From Geothermobacter hydrogeniphilus (lineage in GTDB: Bacteria; Desulfobacterota; Desulfuromonadia; Desulfuromonadales; Geothermobacteraceae), in assembly GCF_002093115.1 (NCBI RefSeq), contig NZ_NAAD01000010.1, forward strand, positions 1 to 64,000: DNA of 64,000 nt. Reading direction: 5' to 3'. Below are positions 1 to 7,919 of the stretch, piece by piece; position 1 is the first letter of the stretch, and the number at the start of each line of letters is the position of its first letter. A program made the position numbers and the translations under genes. Below the pieces are notes generated by a model that ran no database searches, was not told the DNA's origin, and worked only from the letters and a program-made list of their open reading frames with translations.

Positions 1-118
1 GCTGAAGCGAAAATTCGAGCGTTTGAGCACAGATTTCGGCTCAATTGCCGCCTCATAGCAGTGGCTATGGGGCAAAATGGAGCTGGGATATGGGCCGAAC
101 GCGCGGATTTGCAGCCAG
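1..118. repeat. Imperfect palindromic intergenic element
   Basis: A gene-free stretch at the left edge that folds on itself. The core pairs CATAGC with GCTATG around a 4-base loop, and the outer ends (GCTGAAGC.. and ..TTTGCAGCC) are loosely complementary. It codes for nothing convincing and resembles the other palindromic repeats of this window in style, though not closely in sequence. It may be cut by the window edge. Confidence 0.45.
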
Positions 119-162
119 TTCATGGATAGTCCGACAGCCTCCCAAGGAAAGGATGAAACAGG

Positions 163-942
163 ATGAGTTGGTTATCAGGTATTATCGGCGGCGGCATCGG
201 TGCCATGCTGGGCGGACCATTCGGCGCCCTGATCGGCGCCGCCATCGGCGCTTCGATGGGCGGCGGCCAGACCCGGCCGCAGCTCGAAGGCGGCTACGCC
301 GGCGGCATTCATCCTTCCCAGCAGAAGCAGATGCTCTTTTTCACCGCTGCCTTTTCGATGGTCGGCAAACTGGCCAAGGCCGACGGCCGGGTCTGCGATG
401 ACGAGATCGCCGCTATCCGCCGCATTGCCAGGGACGCCATGGGACTCGACGAGCAGACCCGCCGCTTCGCCATCGAGATTCTCAACCAGAGCAAACAGAG
501 TCCCGAAACCTTCGGCGACTACGCCCGCCAGTTCGGCGAACTCTTCTGGCAGCAGCAGGACATGTGCCAGTTCATGATGAGTTTCCTGTTCGAGGTCGCC
601 ATGGCTGACGGCAACCTGCATCCCGAGGAGGAGCGGATGCTGCTGGAAGCGAAGCAGGCCTTCCGACTGCCCGACGCCATCTATCAGTCCCTCTACGCGC
701 GCTACGTCGGCCGGCAGCGGCCGGGCAGTCTCGGCCTGGAGGAGCATTACCGGACCCTCGGCGTCAGCAGCGACATCAGCGATGCCGACCTGAAGAAGCT
801 CTACCGGAAAAAGGTCGCCGAATACCACCCGGACAAGATCGAGGGCAAGGGCCTGCCGCCGGAGTTCATCAAGTTCGCCAACGACAAACTGGCGGAGATC
901 AACGCCGCCTACGAAGCAATCTGCAAAGCGCGGGGCATCTGA
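163..942 (+). CDS. TerB/DnaJ-domain co-chaperone (DjlA-like)
   Basis: A 259-residue protein with three parts. Residues 1-40 are glycine-rich and hydrophobic (repeated GGxxGA), resembling a glycine-zipper membrane segment. Residues about 45-165 are acidic and helical with the pattern of a TerB/DjlA domain. Residues about 190-259 form a C-terminal J domain with the diagnostic HPD at about 222-224. J domains stimulate DnaK, so this should be a DnaK recruiter, probably at the inner membrane. The order (membrane segment, TerB, J domain) is that of E. coli DjlA. An AGGA sequence upstream supports the start. It stands alone, convergent with the following cyclase gene. The family is confident; the client is unknown. 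Confidence 0.85.
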   Translation: MSWLSGIIGGGIGAMLGGPFGALIGAAIGASMGGGQTRPQLEGGYAGGIHPSQQKQMLFFTAAFSMVGKLAKADGRVCDDEIAAIRRIARDAMGLDEQTRRFAIEILNQSKQSPETFGDYARQFGELFWQQQDMCQFMMSFLFEVAMADGNLHPEEERMLLEAKQAFRLPDAIYQSLYARYVGRQRPGSLGLEEHYRTLGVSSDISDADLKKLYRKKVAEYHPDKIEGKGLPPEFIKFANDKLAEINAAYEAICKARGI

Positions 943-971
943 GCGGAATTCAGCAGGGTCTTCCGCAACAG

Positions 972-2780
972 TCAGAATTCATCCCCCTGCCACATCTCCT
1001 GCTCGAAGCGAACCACCCGGTTGCGCCCCTGTTCCTTGGCCCGGTAGAGGGCAACGTCCGCAAACTTGATACAGTGCCACAAAGTCTGCGCATCGGCGGG
1101 AAATTCGCTGGCCCCAACGCTGATCGTCTTGCTGAGAACCTCACGGTCGAGAATGAAACTCGAGGCCTCCACCCGGGAGCGGATCTTTTCTCCGATCGCC
1201 TCGGTCTGCCCCGCCTCCACATCCAACAGAATCACCAGAAACTCCTCGCCCCCGAAGCGAACCACGATATCGGCCTGACGCACACACTGCCGAATCACCG
1301 CCGCAGTCTCTTTCAGCACCAGGTCTCCCATATGGTGACCATGCACATCATTGACCTGTTTGAAATAGTCGATGTCGCACATCAGCAGGCCTGCCAACCG
1401 GCCGCGGCGCCTCAGTCCGGCCACGATGCCCTCGGTGTATTCCTGCAGGTAACGGCGGTTGTGCAGACCGGTCAAGGGATCGAGCAGAGCCGACTGCCGC
1501 AGCGCTTCCAGCAGTTTTTTTGATTCGATCACCGAAAGAGACTCCCTGACATACTGCTCCAGATGCGCCAGCCTGGTCTCCAGCTTCAGCCGCTGAATCC
1601 GGTTGTCCGGCAACGCAAATCCCACGTTCACCACCCCCGTCACTCCCCCGCTGACCAGCATGGGAATACAATAATGTCCCTTCCCCTTTCCGGCGGACTG
1701 GCAGTGGCAGATCTCCGGATAGTCCAGGTTGGAAATGACATGCCCGGTGCGCCGGACCTTGCAGAAACGTGCCTGTTCAAGGACCACCGCCTCACAGCCC
1801 GAAGCCATCTCTTCTTCCGGCGGCGGATAGACCAGATTCATCCGGTCAGCGTCCTTGTCGACTTCGAACAACACCGCGGAATCGAAATCGAAGTGGTCGG
1901 TAACCAGACGGCCGAGACGCTGATAGATTTGCGGCAGCGTTTCCTCCTCTTCGATCACTTTTTTGAACCGGGCCAGATGTTTCACCGAATCCATCAACCG
2001 ATTGAACCGCTCGCCGAGGCGGCCAACCTCATCATGCGAATCGACCAGCACCTGCGGCTCCAGTTCGGCGCTACGGCCAGCGGCGACCAGATCGAGTCCA
2101 TGCATGACCCGGCGCAGCGGTCGGGTAATCCCGGAACCGATCAGCATGGCCAACGCCAGAGTGCCACAGGCAAAAAAGACCGTACCGACCAACAGATCGT
2201 GCCGCAACCGGCTGAGATCGCGATCGATATCGTCAAGATAGATACCACTGCCCAGAATCCAGCCCCAGGGCTGAAAGAGCTTGACGTAGGAGATCTTCGG
2301 AACCGGATCCTGCCCGCCCGGCTTTGGCCAGCGATAGCTGACAAAACCGGCCCCCTTCTGTTTGCTGACCGCAACAAAATCACGAAACAGTAAATGGCCG
2401 GTCGAATCCTTGAAATCGGTCATATTCTGGCCGTTGAACTCAGTACGTATCGGATGCATGATCATGGTCATGTCGAGATCGTTGATCCAGAAATACTGAT
2501 CCCGGTCATAGCGCAACTCACCAATCCGTCGGGCCGCTTCACGCCTGGCCAGTTCAACAGACAAACGACCTTCTTCGACCTGCCTTTCGTAGTATTCGAG
2601 CAGGGTGAAGGCCACCTCGACGACACTGCGGATGCCCTGTTTTTTCCCCTCCCGCATCTTGCCTTCGATCATCGGCAAAAAATAAAGCAGTGAAACCACA
2701 ATGAACGCCGTCACACTGATCACCGAAATGCTGAGAATTTTCCAGAGAATCGGCCAGTGCCGGAATTGAATCCTGATCAT
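972..2780 (-). CDS. Membrane diguanylate cyclase: Cache-HAMP-GAF-like-GGDEF
   Basis: A 602-residue sensor enzyme predicted to make cyclic di-GMP from GTP. Transmembrane helices at about 12-36 and 194-216 bracket a periplasmic single-Cache domain (YFWIND and PWGWILGSGIY are typical). A HAMP segment follows at about 217-270, then a GAF-like region with five cysteines at about 280-420, and a GGDEF domain. The active-site signature is GGEEF at 510-514, so catalysis is expected, and an RxxD inhibitory site (RQAD, 501-504) precedes it. AGGAG five bases before the ATG fixes the start. The clustered cysteines in the GAF-like part could bind metal or sense redox state; that is inference. It is divergent from asd and shares the regulatory gap with it. 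Confidence 0.9.
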   Translation of the reverse strand: MIRIQFRHWPILWKILSISVISVTAFIVVSLLYFLPMIEGKMREGKKQGIRSVVEVAFTLLEYYERQVEEGRLSVELARREAARRIGELRYDRDQYFWINDLDMTMIMHPIRTEFNGQNMTDFKDSTGHLLFRDFVAVSKQKGAGFVSYRWPKPGGQDPVPKISYVKLFQPWGWILGSGIYLDDIDRDLSRLRHDLLVGTVFFACGTLALAMLIGSGITRPLRRVMHGLDLVAAGRSAELEPQVLVDSHDEVGRLGERFNRLMDSVKHLARFKKVIEEEETLPQIYQRLGRLVTDHFDFDSAVLFEVDKDADRMNLVYPPPEEEMASGCEAVVLEQARFCKVRRTGHVISNLDYPEICHCQSAGKGKGHYCIPMLVSGGVTGVVNVGFALPDNRIQRLKLETRLAHLEQYVRESLSVIESKKLLEALRQSALLDPLTGLHNRRYLQEYTEGIVAGLRRRGRLAGLLMCDIDYFKQVNDVHGHHMGDLVLKETAAVIRQCVRQADIVVRFGGEEFLVILLDVEAGQTEAIGEKIRSRVEASSFILDREVLSKTISVGASEFPADAQTLWHCIKFADVALYRAKEQGRNRVVRFEQEMWQGDEF

Positions 2781-2911
2781 GGGAACTCCTGACAGTTGTC
2801 ACCTGCCCTCATCGACAGAACAACGTTTTGACAATAGTTGTTTTCTCTGAGGGCGCTCAACCATCAGATTCCACGACCCAAACCCTGTCCCCGAACGCGA
2901 ATGATAGCCCC

Positions 2912-2940
2912 TTGACAAAATCGGCCCCTTTGGGCAGACT
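2912..2940 (+). promoter_or_regulatory. Candidate promoter of the asd leader
   Basis: A perfect TTGACA (2912-2917), 17 bases, then a weak -10 (CAGACT, 2935-2940). Transcription would begin about 7 bases later, almost on the leader-peptide ATG at 2948, so the leader mRNA could be leaderless. No Shine-Dalgarno precedes that ATG. Confidence 0.5.
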
Positions 2941-2947
2941 GCGACAC

Positions 2948-3040
2948 ATGCTGACCATGACCCTCAAGAAACAGACCAAGACCACCACCCGGACCACCAA
3001 ACCGGGACGAGTGACGGTCTGTGTCCAGAAGGTTGCGTAA
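2948..3040 (+). CDS. Thr/Lys-rich leader peptide of asd
   Basis: A 30-codon frame whose product is nine threonines and five lysines among 30 residues. The run at 2981-2998 reads Thr-Thr-Thr-Arg-Thr-Thr, with Lys codons at 2966, 2969, 2978, 2999 and 3029. Threonine and lysine are end products of the pathway served by asd immediately downstream. Classical attenuator peptides (thrL of enterobacteria is the textbook case) have this composition. A second in-frame ATG lies at 2957. No Shine-Dalgarno is visible, which fits a leaderless start from the promoter at 2912. The peptide is unlikely to have a function of its own; the codons are the sensor. Confidence 0.65.
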   Translation: MLTMTLKKQTKTTTRTTKPGRVTVCVQKVA

Positions 3041-3104
3041 AGCGAAATTGAACGACACGCAATATACCGACGGCCACGGATCATCGCGATTCGTGGCCGT
3101 TTTT
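2987..3104 (+). promoter_or_regulatory. Candidate transcription attenuator of asd (threonine/lysine)
   Basis: Three alternative pairings can be drawn. Segment 1 (2987-2995, inside the Thr codon run) pairs with segment 2 (3016-3024), core CGGACC with GGTCTG. Segment 2 (3016-3026) also pairs with segment 3 (3072-3082), 10 of 11 positions counting two G-U pairs, giving an antiterminator. Segments 3 and 4 form the terminator at 3070-3104. A ribosome stalled on Thr codons would cover segment 1, free segment 2 and let RNA polymerase pass into asd. Pairings were done by eye, without energies. Confidence 0.6.
3070..3104 (+). terminator. Intrinsic terminator of the asd attenuator
   Basis: A 13-bp stem (3070-3082 with 3088-3100, one G-U) with a 5-base loop, running into five T residues. 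It points rightward, yet the only gene to its left on this strand is the leader peptide, because the next upstream gene is on the other strand. It lies 66 bases before the asd start. Confidence 0.85.
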
Positions 3105-3169
3105 CATTTCCACCAACCCCCAATCCCTGCCCGCAGCGGGCAGCCGGACAGTTTCAAGGAGCGAGCCCA

Positions 3170-4270
3170 ATGAACGTCGGATTTATCGGCTGGCGCGGCA
3201 TGGTCGGATCGGTGCTGATGCAGCGCATGCAGGAAGAAAACGATTTCGCCGCCATCAACCCGGTCTTCTTTTCCACCTCCCAGGTCGGCCAGAACGCGCC
3301 CTTCGATGCCGGCAAACTGCTCGATGCCGTCGCCATCGATGAGTTGAAAAAGCTCGATGCCGTCGTCACCTGCCAGGGCGGCGACTACACGAAACAGGTT
3401 CACCCGCAGCTGCGTGCCGCCGGCTGGACCGGCATCTGGATCGACGCCGCCAGCAGCCTCCGGATGGCCGATGACGCGGTCATCATTCTCGACCCGGTCA
3501 ACCGGGAGGTGATCGACGCCGCCCTGGCAGCCGGAAAGAAGGATTTCATCGGCGGCAACTGCACTGTCAGCCTGATGCTGATGGCCCTCGGCGGCCTGTT
3601 CCGCGCCGGGCTGGTCGAATGGCTCAGCTCGATGACCTACCAGGCCGCTTCCGGCGCCGGGGCACCGAACATGCGCGAACTGCTGACGCAGATGGGGCAC
3701 CTGCATGACAGCGTCGCCGACCAGCTCGCTGACCCGGCTTCGGCGATTCTCGACATCGACCGCAAGGTCACCGCCGAGTTGCGCGGCAACGCCATCCCCA
3801 CCGACAACTTCGGCTACCCGCTGGCCGGCAGCGTGCTGCCCTGGATCGACCGCGAGGTCGAGGACGGCCAGAGTCGCGAGGAGTGGAAGGGCTACGCCGA
3901 GACCAACAAGATCCTGCGCAGCACGACCCCGATCCCCATCGACGGCATCTGCGTCCGCATCGGCGCCATGCGCTGCCACAGCCAGGCCCTGACCATCAAG
4001 CTCAACAAAGATATTCCGATGGCCGATATCGAAGATCTGCTCGCCAACGACAACCCCTGGGCCGAACTGGTTCCCAACCGCAAGGAAGAAACCCTCGCCA
4101 GGCTGACCCCGGCGGCGGTCTCCGGCACCCTCAAAACCCCGGTCGGCCGGGTGCGCAAGATGAAGATGGGCCCGCAGTACCTCTCCGCCTTCACCTGCGG
4201 CGATCAGCTGCTGTGGGGCGCCGCCGAGCCGCTGCGACGGATGCTGCGCATCCTGCGCGAACAATCCTGA
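3170..4270 (+). CDS. asd: Aspartate-semialdehyde dehydrogenase
   Basis: Reduces aspartyl-4-phosphate to aspartate semialdehyde with NADPH, the branch point to lysine/diaminopimelate, threonine and methionine. At 366 residues it has the length of the Gram-negative (E. coli-type) enzyme. The nucleotide-binding stretch [10 protein letters not shown] opens the protein, the catalytic cysteine is C131 in GGNCTVS, and RCHS near residue 268 carries the expected active-site histidine. AAGGAG upstream supports the start. It stands behind the attenuator at 2948-3104. No other early aspartate-pathway gene is adjacent, but a lysA-type decarboxylase lies 15 kb away. Confidence 0.95.
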   Translation: MNVGFIGWRGMVGSVLMQRMQEENDFAAINPVFFSTSQVGQNAPFDAGKLLDAVAIDELKKLDAVVTCQGGDYTKQVHPQLRAAGWTGIWIDAASSLRMADDAVIILDPVNREVIDAALAAGKKDFIGGNCTVSLMLMALGGLFRAGLVEWLSSMTYQAASGAGAPNMRELLTQMGHLHDSVADQLADPASAILDIDRKVTAELRGNAIPTDNFGYPLAGSVLPWIDREVEDGQSREEWKGYAETNKILRSTTPIPIDGICVRIGAMRCHSQALTIKLNKDIPMADIEDLLANDNPWAELVPNRKEETLARLTPAAVSGTLKTPVGRVRKMKMGPQYLSAFTCGDQLLWGAAEPLRRMLRILREQS

Positions 4271-4374
4271 AACAGCGAACTCATTGCCGGCGAAGAGCAC
4301 AGGGCATTGACCCGCCTGACTTCCCGGTTCGGGTTATACTCAGACAGGTGACGACAGACACGACAACGGAAAGC

Positions 4375-5529
4375 ATGACCGCGATGGAAGACTACCGAGG
4401 CTACGAGCTGGGTCCGATCCGGCCGCCGAGCGAGGCGATGAGCCTGCTGCTGCGGGTGACGCGCAATTGTCCGTGGAACAAGTGCACCTTCTGCGGCGTC
4501 TACAAGCGGAAGCCGTTCAGTCTCCGCCCGGTGGCGCACGTCAAGCAGGACATCGACCGTATCCGCCATCATGTCAGCGCCATCGAAGACATCATCAACC
4601 GGCCCGGCGGCGGAAACCGGCAGGACCTGCTCGCCCTGCAGCCCGAGCAGCCGGAAAGTGAACAACTGGCATTCCACTCGGCCCTCAACTGGGTGCGCAG
4701 CGGGATGAAGTCGGTCTTCCTGCAGGACGCCAACAGCCTGGTCATCAAGCCCGACCGGCTGGTTGAAATCCTGCTGTACCTCCGCCAGGCCTTTCCCGAC
4801 ATCGAACGGATAACCTCCTACGCCCGCTCCCACTCCATTGCCCGCATCAGCGACGCGGATATGGCCCGGCTGGCCGCCGCCGGCCTCAACCGCATTCATA
4901 TCGGCATGGAGTCGGGCGCCGACGAGGTGCTGGAACTGGTTAAAAAGGGGGTGGACAAAGAGACCCAGATTGTTGCCGGGCAGAAGGTGAAACGAGCCGG
5001 GATCGAGCTGTCCGAATACTTCATGCCCGGCCTCGGCGGCGACCGCTGCTCCCGGGAAAACGCCCTGGAGACCGCCGATGCCCTGAACCGGATCAATCCC
5101 GATTTCATCCGCATCAGGACCCTGGCGATCTCGCCCAGGCTGGACCTGTACCAGGATTGTCAGGAGGGAACCTTCCGCCAGATCGGCGACATCCGCATGG
5201 CTGAAGAATTGCTGCTGTTGCTCGACAACCTGCGCGGCATCACCAGCCGGATCAAGAGCGATCACATGCTGAACCTGTTCCAGGAGGTCGACGGCCAACT
5301 GCCGGACGACCGGGAAAGGCTGACCGCCCCGCTGCGCAGGTTTCTGGCGCTGCCGCCCGAAGAGCAGGTGCTCTATGTCGTCGGCCGGCGAACCGGGGTG
5401 CTCGCCAATCTCAGCGACCTGAACGATCCGCTACGCCGCGGCCAGGTGGAAACCCTCTGTGCCGAGAACAATGTCACCCCGGAAACCCTGGACGCGTTCA
5501 CCGCCCGGGCGATGGCGCGCATGGTCTGA
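4375..5529 (+). CDS. Radical SAM protein
   Basis: A 384-residue protein with a radical SAM core. The cluster motif near residues 35-45 reads C-P-W-N-K-C-T-F-C, i.e. Cx4Cx2C rather than the usual Cx3Cx2C. HIGMESGAD and the later strand-helix pattern fit the TIM-barrel core (GMESG is a typical SAM-binding stretch). There is no B12 domain and no obvious auxiliary cluster. The frame is open far upstream, across asd, but homology to the fold starts only here. ATG 4384 is an alternative start. The substrate is not identifiable. It follows asd by about 100 bases without a clear terminator and is convergent with the M48 peptidase gene. Confidence 0.75.
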   Translation: MTAMEDYRGYELGPIRPPSEAMSLLLRVTRNCPWNKCTFCGVYKRKPFSLRPVAHVKQDIDRIRHHVSAIEDIINRPGGGNRQDLLALQPEQPESEQLAFHSALNWVRSGMKSVFLQDANSLVIKPDRLVEILLYLRQAFPDIERITSYARSHSIARISDADMARLAAAGLNRIHIGMESGADEVLELVKKGVDKETQIVAGQKVKRAGIELSEYFMPGLGGDRCSRENALETADALNRINPDFIRIRTLAISPRLDLYQDCQEGTFRQIGDIRMAEELLLLLDNLRGITSRIKSDHMLNLFQEVDGQLPDDRERLTAPLRRFLALPPEEQVLYVVGRRTGVLANLSDLNDPLRRGQVETLCAENNVTPETLDAFTARAMARMV

Positions 5530-5584
5530 GCCTGAATCCGTCCGTGAGTCTCTGTCGGCAGAGACTCACGGACGGATTCAGGCT
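5529..5584. repeat. Perfect 26-bp hairpin, minimal form of repeat family 1
   Basis: Arms 5529-5554 and 5559-5584 are exact reverse complements around a TCGG loop. The ends (CCTGAATC..GTGAGTC and its complement) match the termini of the 160-bp family 1 elements at 7741, 10427, 17521 and 25899, as if the interior had been lost. It sits between convergent genes and begins on the last base of the radical SAM stop codon. There is no T-run, so it is not a standard terminator. Confidence 0.85.
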
Positions 5585-5602
5585 GAACGGTTCCGGACAC
5601 TC

Positions 5603-6445
5603 TCATTCCCCTTTGCCGGCCTCTTCCGCCGACAACCGGCGCAGGTCATCCCCCAGAGGGGTACGCTCAGCAATCGGGAAGCCACGCTGCTCGATCAGTT
5701 GCCGCAGCAACTCGATCCGCTTTTCCGGATAAGGATGTGAAGCCAGCAGTCGGGATGGGCGCCGGCCTTTCTTCGCCGCCAGTCGGGCAAACAGGTCGGT
5801 TGCCCCGGCGGCCTGGCCGTAGCGGGCCACCAGCAACTCCAGGGCGTAGGCGTCGGCAGCCGCTTCCTGGCGGCGGGAATAACTCGCCTGCCAGGTCAGG
5901 AAGAGATCGGAAGCCAGTTCCGTCACCCCCGACCGTTCTCCGAACAGCAGCGCCGCAACCGCGGTGATCACCAGCCCCCGCCCCAACTGGCGCAGATGAT
6001 CACGATGGGCAAAGTGTCCCAACTCGTGGGCCAGCACCATCGACAGCTCGTTTTCCGACGTCACTGCGTCCAGCAACCCGGAAAAGATCACGATGGTATT
6101 GCCCGGCAGGGCCACGGCATTGACCCGCGGATCGGAAGACAGCCGCACCCGAAAAATCCGGTCACGCAGGGGAGAGCCGGGCGGCAGGACGGCGGTCAGG
6201 GCATCGAGCCTCCGCTGCAGCGGGGCTGACTCCCGTGCCGGAAACTGCCGCCGGGCATAGTCCCCCAGCCAGTTCTCAACCCGCGTCGGCAGATGATCGA
6301 CGGTCAGGTCGACCGCCAGCCCGAGGCCGCCGAACACCAGCAGACAGAGCAACAGCAACCCACCCAGCAGCCAGGCCAGTTCGGCCAGGGGATGGGTTCT
6401 CGAGACATTGACGTTTTCGTCGGGAAGTCGGGGGGTGAATTTCAT
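5603..6445 (-). CDS. M48-family membrane-associated zinc metallopeptidase
   Basis: A 280-residue protein with an N-terminal transmembrane segment (residues about 20-42, leucine-rich) and a peptidase domain. HELGH is the HExxH zinc site and EAAAD about 60 residues later gives the third ligand, as in the M48 (HtpX/BepA/Oma1) family. The compact length without TPR repeats is like LoiP/YcaL-type enzymes, which work in envelope quality control. The start chosen (ATG at 6443-6445) avoids a longer frame that runs back into a repeat element. Substrates are unknown. Confidence 0.85.
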   Translation of the reverse strand: MKFTPRLPDENVNVSRTHPLAELAWLLGGLLLLCLLVFGGLGLAVDLTVDHLPTRVENWLGDYARRQFPARESAPLQRRLDALTAVLPPGSPLRDRIFRVRLSSDPRVNAVALPGNTIVIFSGLLDAVTSENELSMVLAHELGHFAHRDHLRQLGRGLVITAVAALLFGERSGVTELASDLFLTWQASYSRRQEAAADAYALELLVARYGQAAGATDLFARLAAKKGRRPSRLLASHPYPEKRIELLRQLIEQRGFPIAERTPLGDDLRRLSAEEAGKGE

Positions 6446-6478
6446 CCGTTTATCCGGATTATGAGAAAATAAAGAATG

Positions 6479-6662
6479 CCGCCAAGATACCAAGAAGGCC
6501 AAAAACTCATTTAACGGAGAGGCGGAGAGAAGCAGAGAGGGAGAGAAAAATTTTTGGGTTTAAAACCAAAAATCTACTTTTGGTTTTCTCTGCGTTCTCT
6601 CCCTCTCAGCGACTCTCCGTTAAAAAAAGATTTTCCTGGCGCTCTTGGTATCTTGGCGGCCC
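6479..6662. repeat. Family 3 composite inverted repeat
   Basis: Two nested inverted repeats. The outer arms are GCCGCCAAGATACCAAGA (about 6479-6497) and its near-complement ending in TTGGCGGCC (to 6662). The inner arms are TTTAACGGAGAGGCGGAGAG and CTCTCAGCGACTCTCCGTTAAA-like sequence. Arms of the same kind recur at 12442, 19317, 25848 and 28908. No open reading frame of note lies inside. It fills the 235-base gap between two leftward genes. Confidence 0.75.
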
Positions 6663-6680
6663 AGAAGACCCTGAATCCGG

Positions 6681-7157
6681 TTACTTATTGAATACAATCG
6701 CCGTGCCGTAGGCAATCGCCTCAACACTGCCGACCTGGTTTTTCCGGTTGGCGTTGCGGCCGATGGTGGCGGTTTCGAGCCGCAGGTTGAGAATCATGCC
6801 GGCACCGCGCTGCTGCGCCTCGGCCTTCATCCGCAGGATCGCCTCGCGCCGCGCCCGGTCGACCAGCGATTCGTAGGCCTTGACCCGTCCGCCGAAGATG
6901 TTGCGCAGGATCGCCAGCAGGCGTTTGAAGTAGTCGATCGAAACCACCGTGCTGCCGCTGACCAGGAAGGCCTGCCGGACCCTGCCGGGAGGGAAACTGC
7001 CCTCGGCGGTGACCACGGCCAGGCGGACCAGCTCCCGCTCGCGTTTTTCGATCGACTTGTAGTGGCGTTTCTCGGCGAGACTGCCGGCGGCATACCCCAG
7101 GGCCAGCAACACGAGAAAAATCACCAGGTCGGGGGACTGGAGAAAGAACTCCACCAT
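6681..7157 (-). CDS. YbjQ-family (UPF0145) protein with N-terminal membrane anchor
   Basis: A 158-residue protein. Residues about 8-27 form a hydrophobic helix followed by a basic stretch (EKRHYKSIEKR), so the protein is probably anchored with its domain in the cytoplasm. The rest matches the YbjQ fold: an opening strand, FGGRVKAYESLVDRARREAI, then GAGMILNLRLET and a closing YGTAI strand. The family was once called heavy-metal-binding but its role is not established. It lies 9 bases after a second YbjQ gene, and a third is at 10026. Confidence 0.8.
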   Translation of the reverse strand: MVEFFLQSPDLVIFLVLLALGYAAGSLAEKRHYKSIEKRERELVRLAVVTAEGSFPPGRVRQAFLVSGSTVVSIDYFKRLLAILRNIFGGRVKAYESLVDRARREAILRMKAEAQQRGAGMILNLRLETATIGRNANRKNQVGSVEAIAYGTAIVFNK

Positions 7158-7166
7158 GGCCGCCCC

Positions 7167-7481
7167 CTATTCCACCCGCACCGCGGTGCCGTAGGCGAAG
7201 AGTTCCGCGGCCCCCTGAGCGACCGACGACGTGGCGAAGCGGATATTGACCACCGCGTTGGCGCCCATCTGCCGGGCCTGGTCGGACATCCGCTGCATTG
7301 CTTCGTTGCGCGATTCCTGCAGCAGCTCGGTATAGCCCTTGAGTTCGCCGCCGACCAGGTTTTTCAGACCGGCCATGAAGTCACGGCCGATATGCTTGGC
7401 ACGCACCGTGCTGCCCTGAACGATGCCGAAGTGTTCAACAATTTTTTTGCCCGGCACGCTGCCGACATTGGTGAGAATCAT
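7167..7481 (-). CDS. YbjQ-family (UPF0145) protein
   Basis: A 104-residue soluble YbjQ-type protein. The family landmarks are GSTVRAKHIGRDFMAG, LVGGELKGYTELLQESRNEA, GANAVVNIRF and the final AYGTAVRV strand. AGGAGGG before the ATG is a strong ribosome site. It is the first gene of a two-gene leftward operon with the membrane-anchored paralogue 9 bases downstream. YbjQ proteins form small ring oligomers, so the pair could make a mixed membrane-anchored ring. That last point is inference. Confidence 0.85.
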   Translation of the reverse strand: MILTNVGSVPGKKIVEHFGIVQGSTVRAKHIGRDFMAGLKNLVGGELKGYTELLQESRNEAMQRMSDQARQMGANAVVNIRFATSSVAQGAAELFAYGTAVRVE

Positions 7482-7621
7482 ACTGCCCTCCTGTTAACCT
7501 GAAACAGATTATTTTCGGCAAAGCATAATGAATTTTCGCTCACTTGGCAATCACGGAAAGAGCACCAAGACGACAGAGTCTTGCCTGCCGGACGCAGATC
7601 AGTTAACATGACCAACCTTGC

Positions 7622-7698
7622 AGGCCAGTAGCACAATTGGCTAGTGCACCGGTCTCCAAAACCGGGGGTTGCGGGTTCGAGTCCCTCCTGGCCTGCCA
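7622..7698 (+). tRNA. tRNA-Trp (anticodon CCA)
   Basis: A 77-base cloverleaf with encoded CCA. The acceptor stem pairs AGGCCAG with CTGGCCT, the D stem is GCAC/GTGC, and the anticodon stem CCGGT/ACCGG encloses the loop CTCCAAA with anticodon CCA at 7656-7658. The T arm is GCGGGTTCGAGTCCC-like. All arms pair. It is followed by a terminator and is not beside secE/nusG. Confidence 0.95.
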
Positions 7699-7710
7699 AT
7701 TATCAAGAAG

Positions 7711-7735
7711 GGGAGCGGTCCACCCGCTCCCTTTT
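7711..7735 (+). terminator. Intrinsic terminator after tRNA-Trp
   Basis: An 8-bp stem GGGAGCGG / CCGCTCCC (7711-7718 with 7724-7731), 5-base loop, then four T residues. It separates the tRNA from thiI. Confidence 0.8.
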
Positions 7736-7740
7736 GCATT

Positions 7741-7904
7741 GCCTGAATCAGTGCGTTCCTTGTCGGCGGATAGCACAAGTCATTGATCTGCCTGGGCTTC
7801 CCAGAAATCACCAGCGAACCTATGGGTGCGCTTCAGATTTCTGGAAACCCCATTCAGGCCAAGCACTTGCACTCTCCATCCAACAAAAACTCACTGATTC
7901 AGGC
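7741..7904. repeat. Family 1 palindromic element, copy 1 (MITE-like)
   Basis: A 164-bp element with exact terminal inverted repeats GCCTGAATCAGTG / CACTGATTCAGGC. Inside, the whole sequence is one long imperfect inverted repeat centred on AGCGAACCTATGGGTGCGCT, flanked here by the stem CCAGAAATC / GATTTCTGG. It has no coding capacity. It fills the gap between the tRNA-Trp terminator and the thiI ribosome site, ending three bases before that site. Confidence 0.9.
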
Positions 7905-7919
7905 ATTGGAGAAACACGA

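Noticed and set aside
3883-4374. A long upstream extension of the radical SAM frame
   Set aside because: It overlaps asd in another frame, its residues are Arg/Pro/Gly-rich as in out-of-frame translation, and the real domain begins at 4375.
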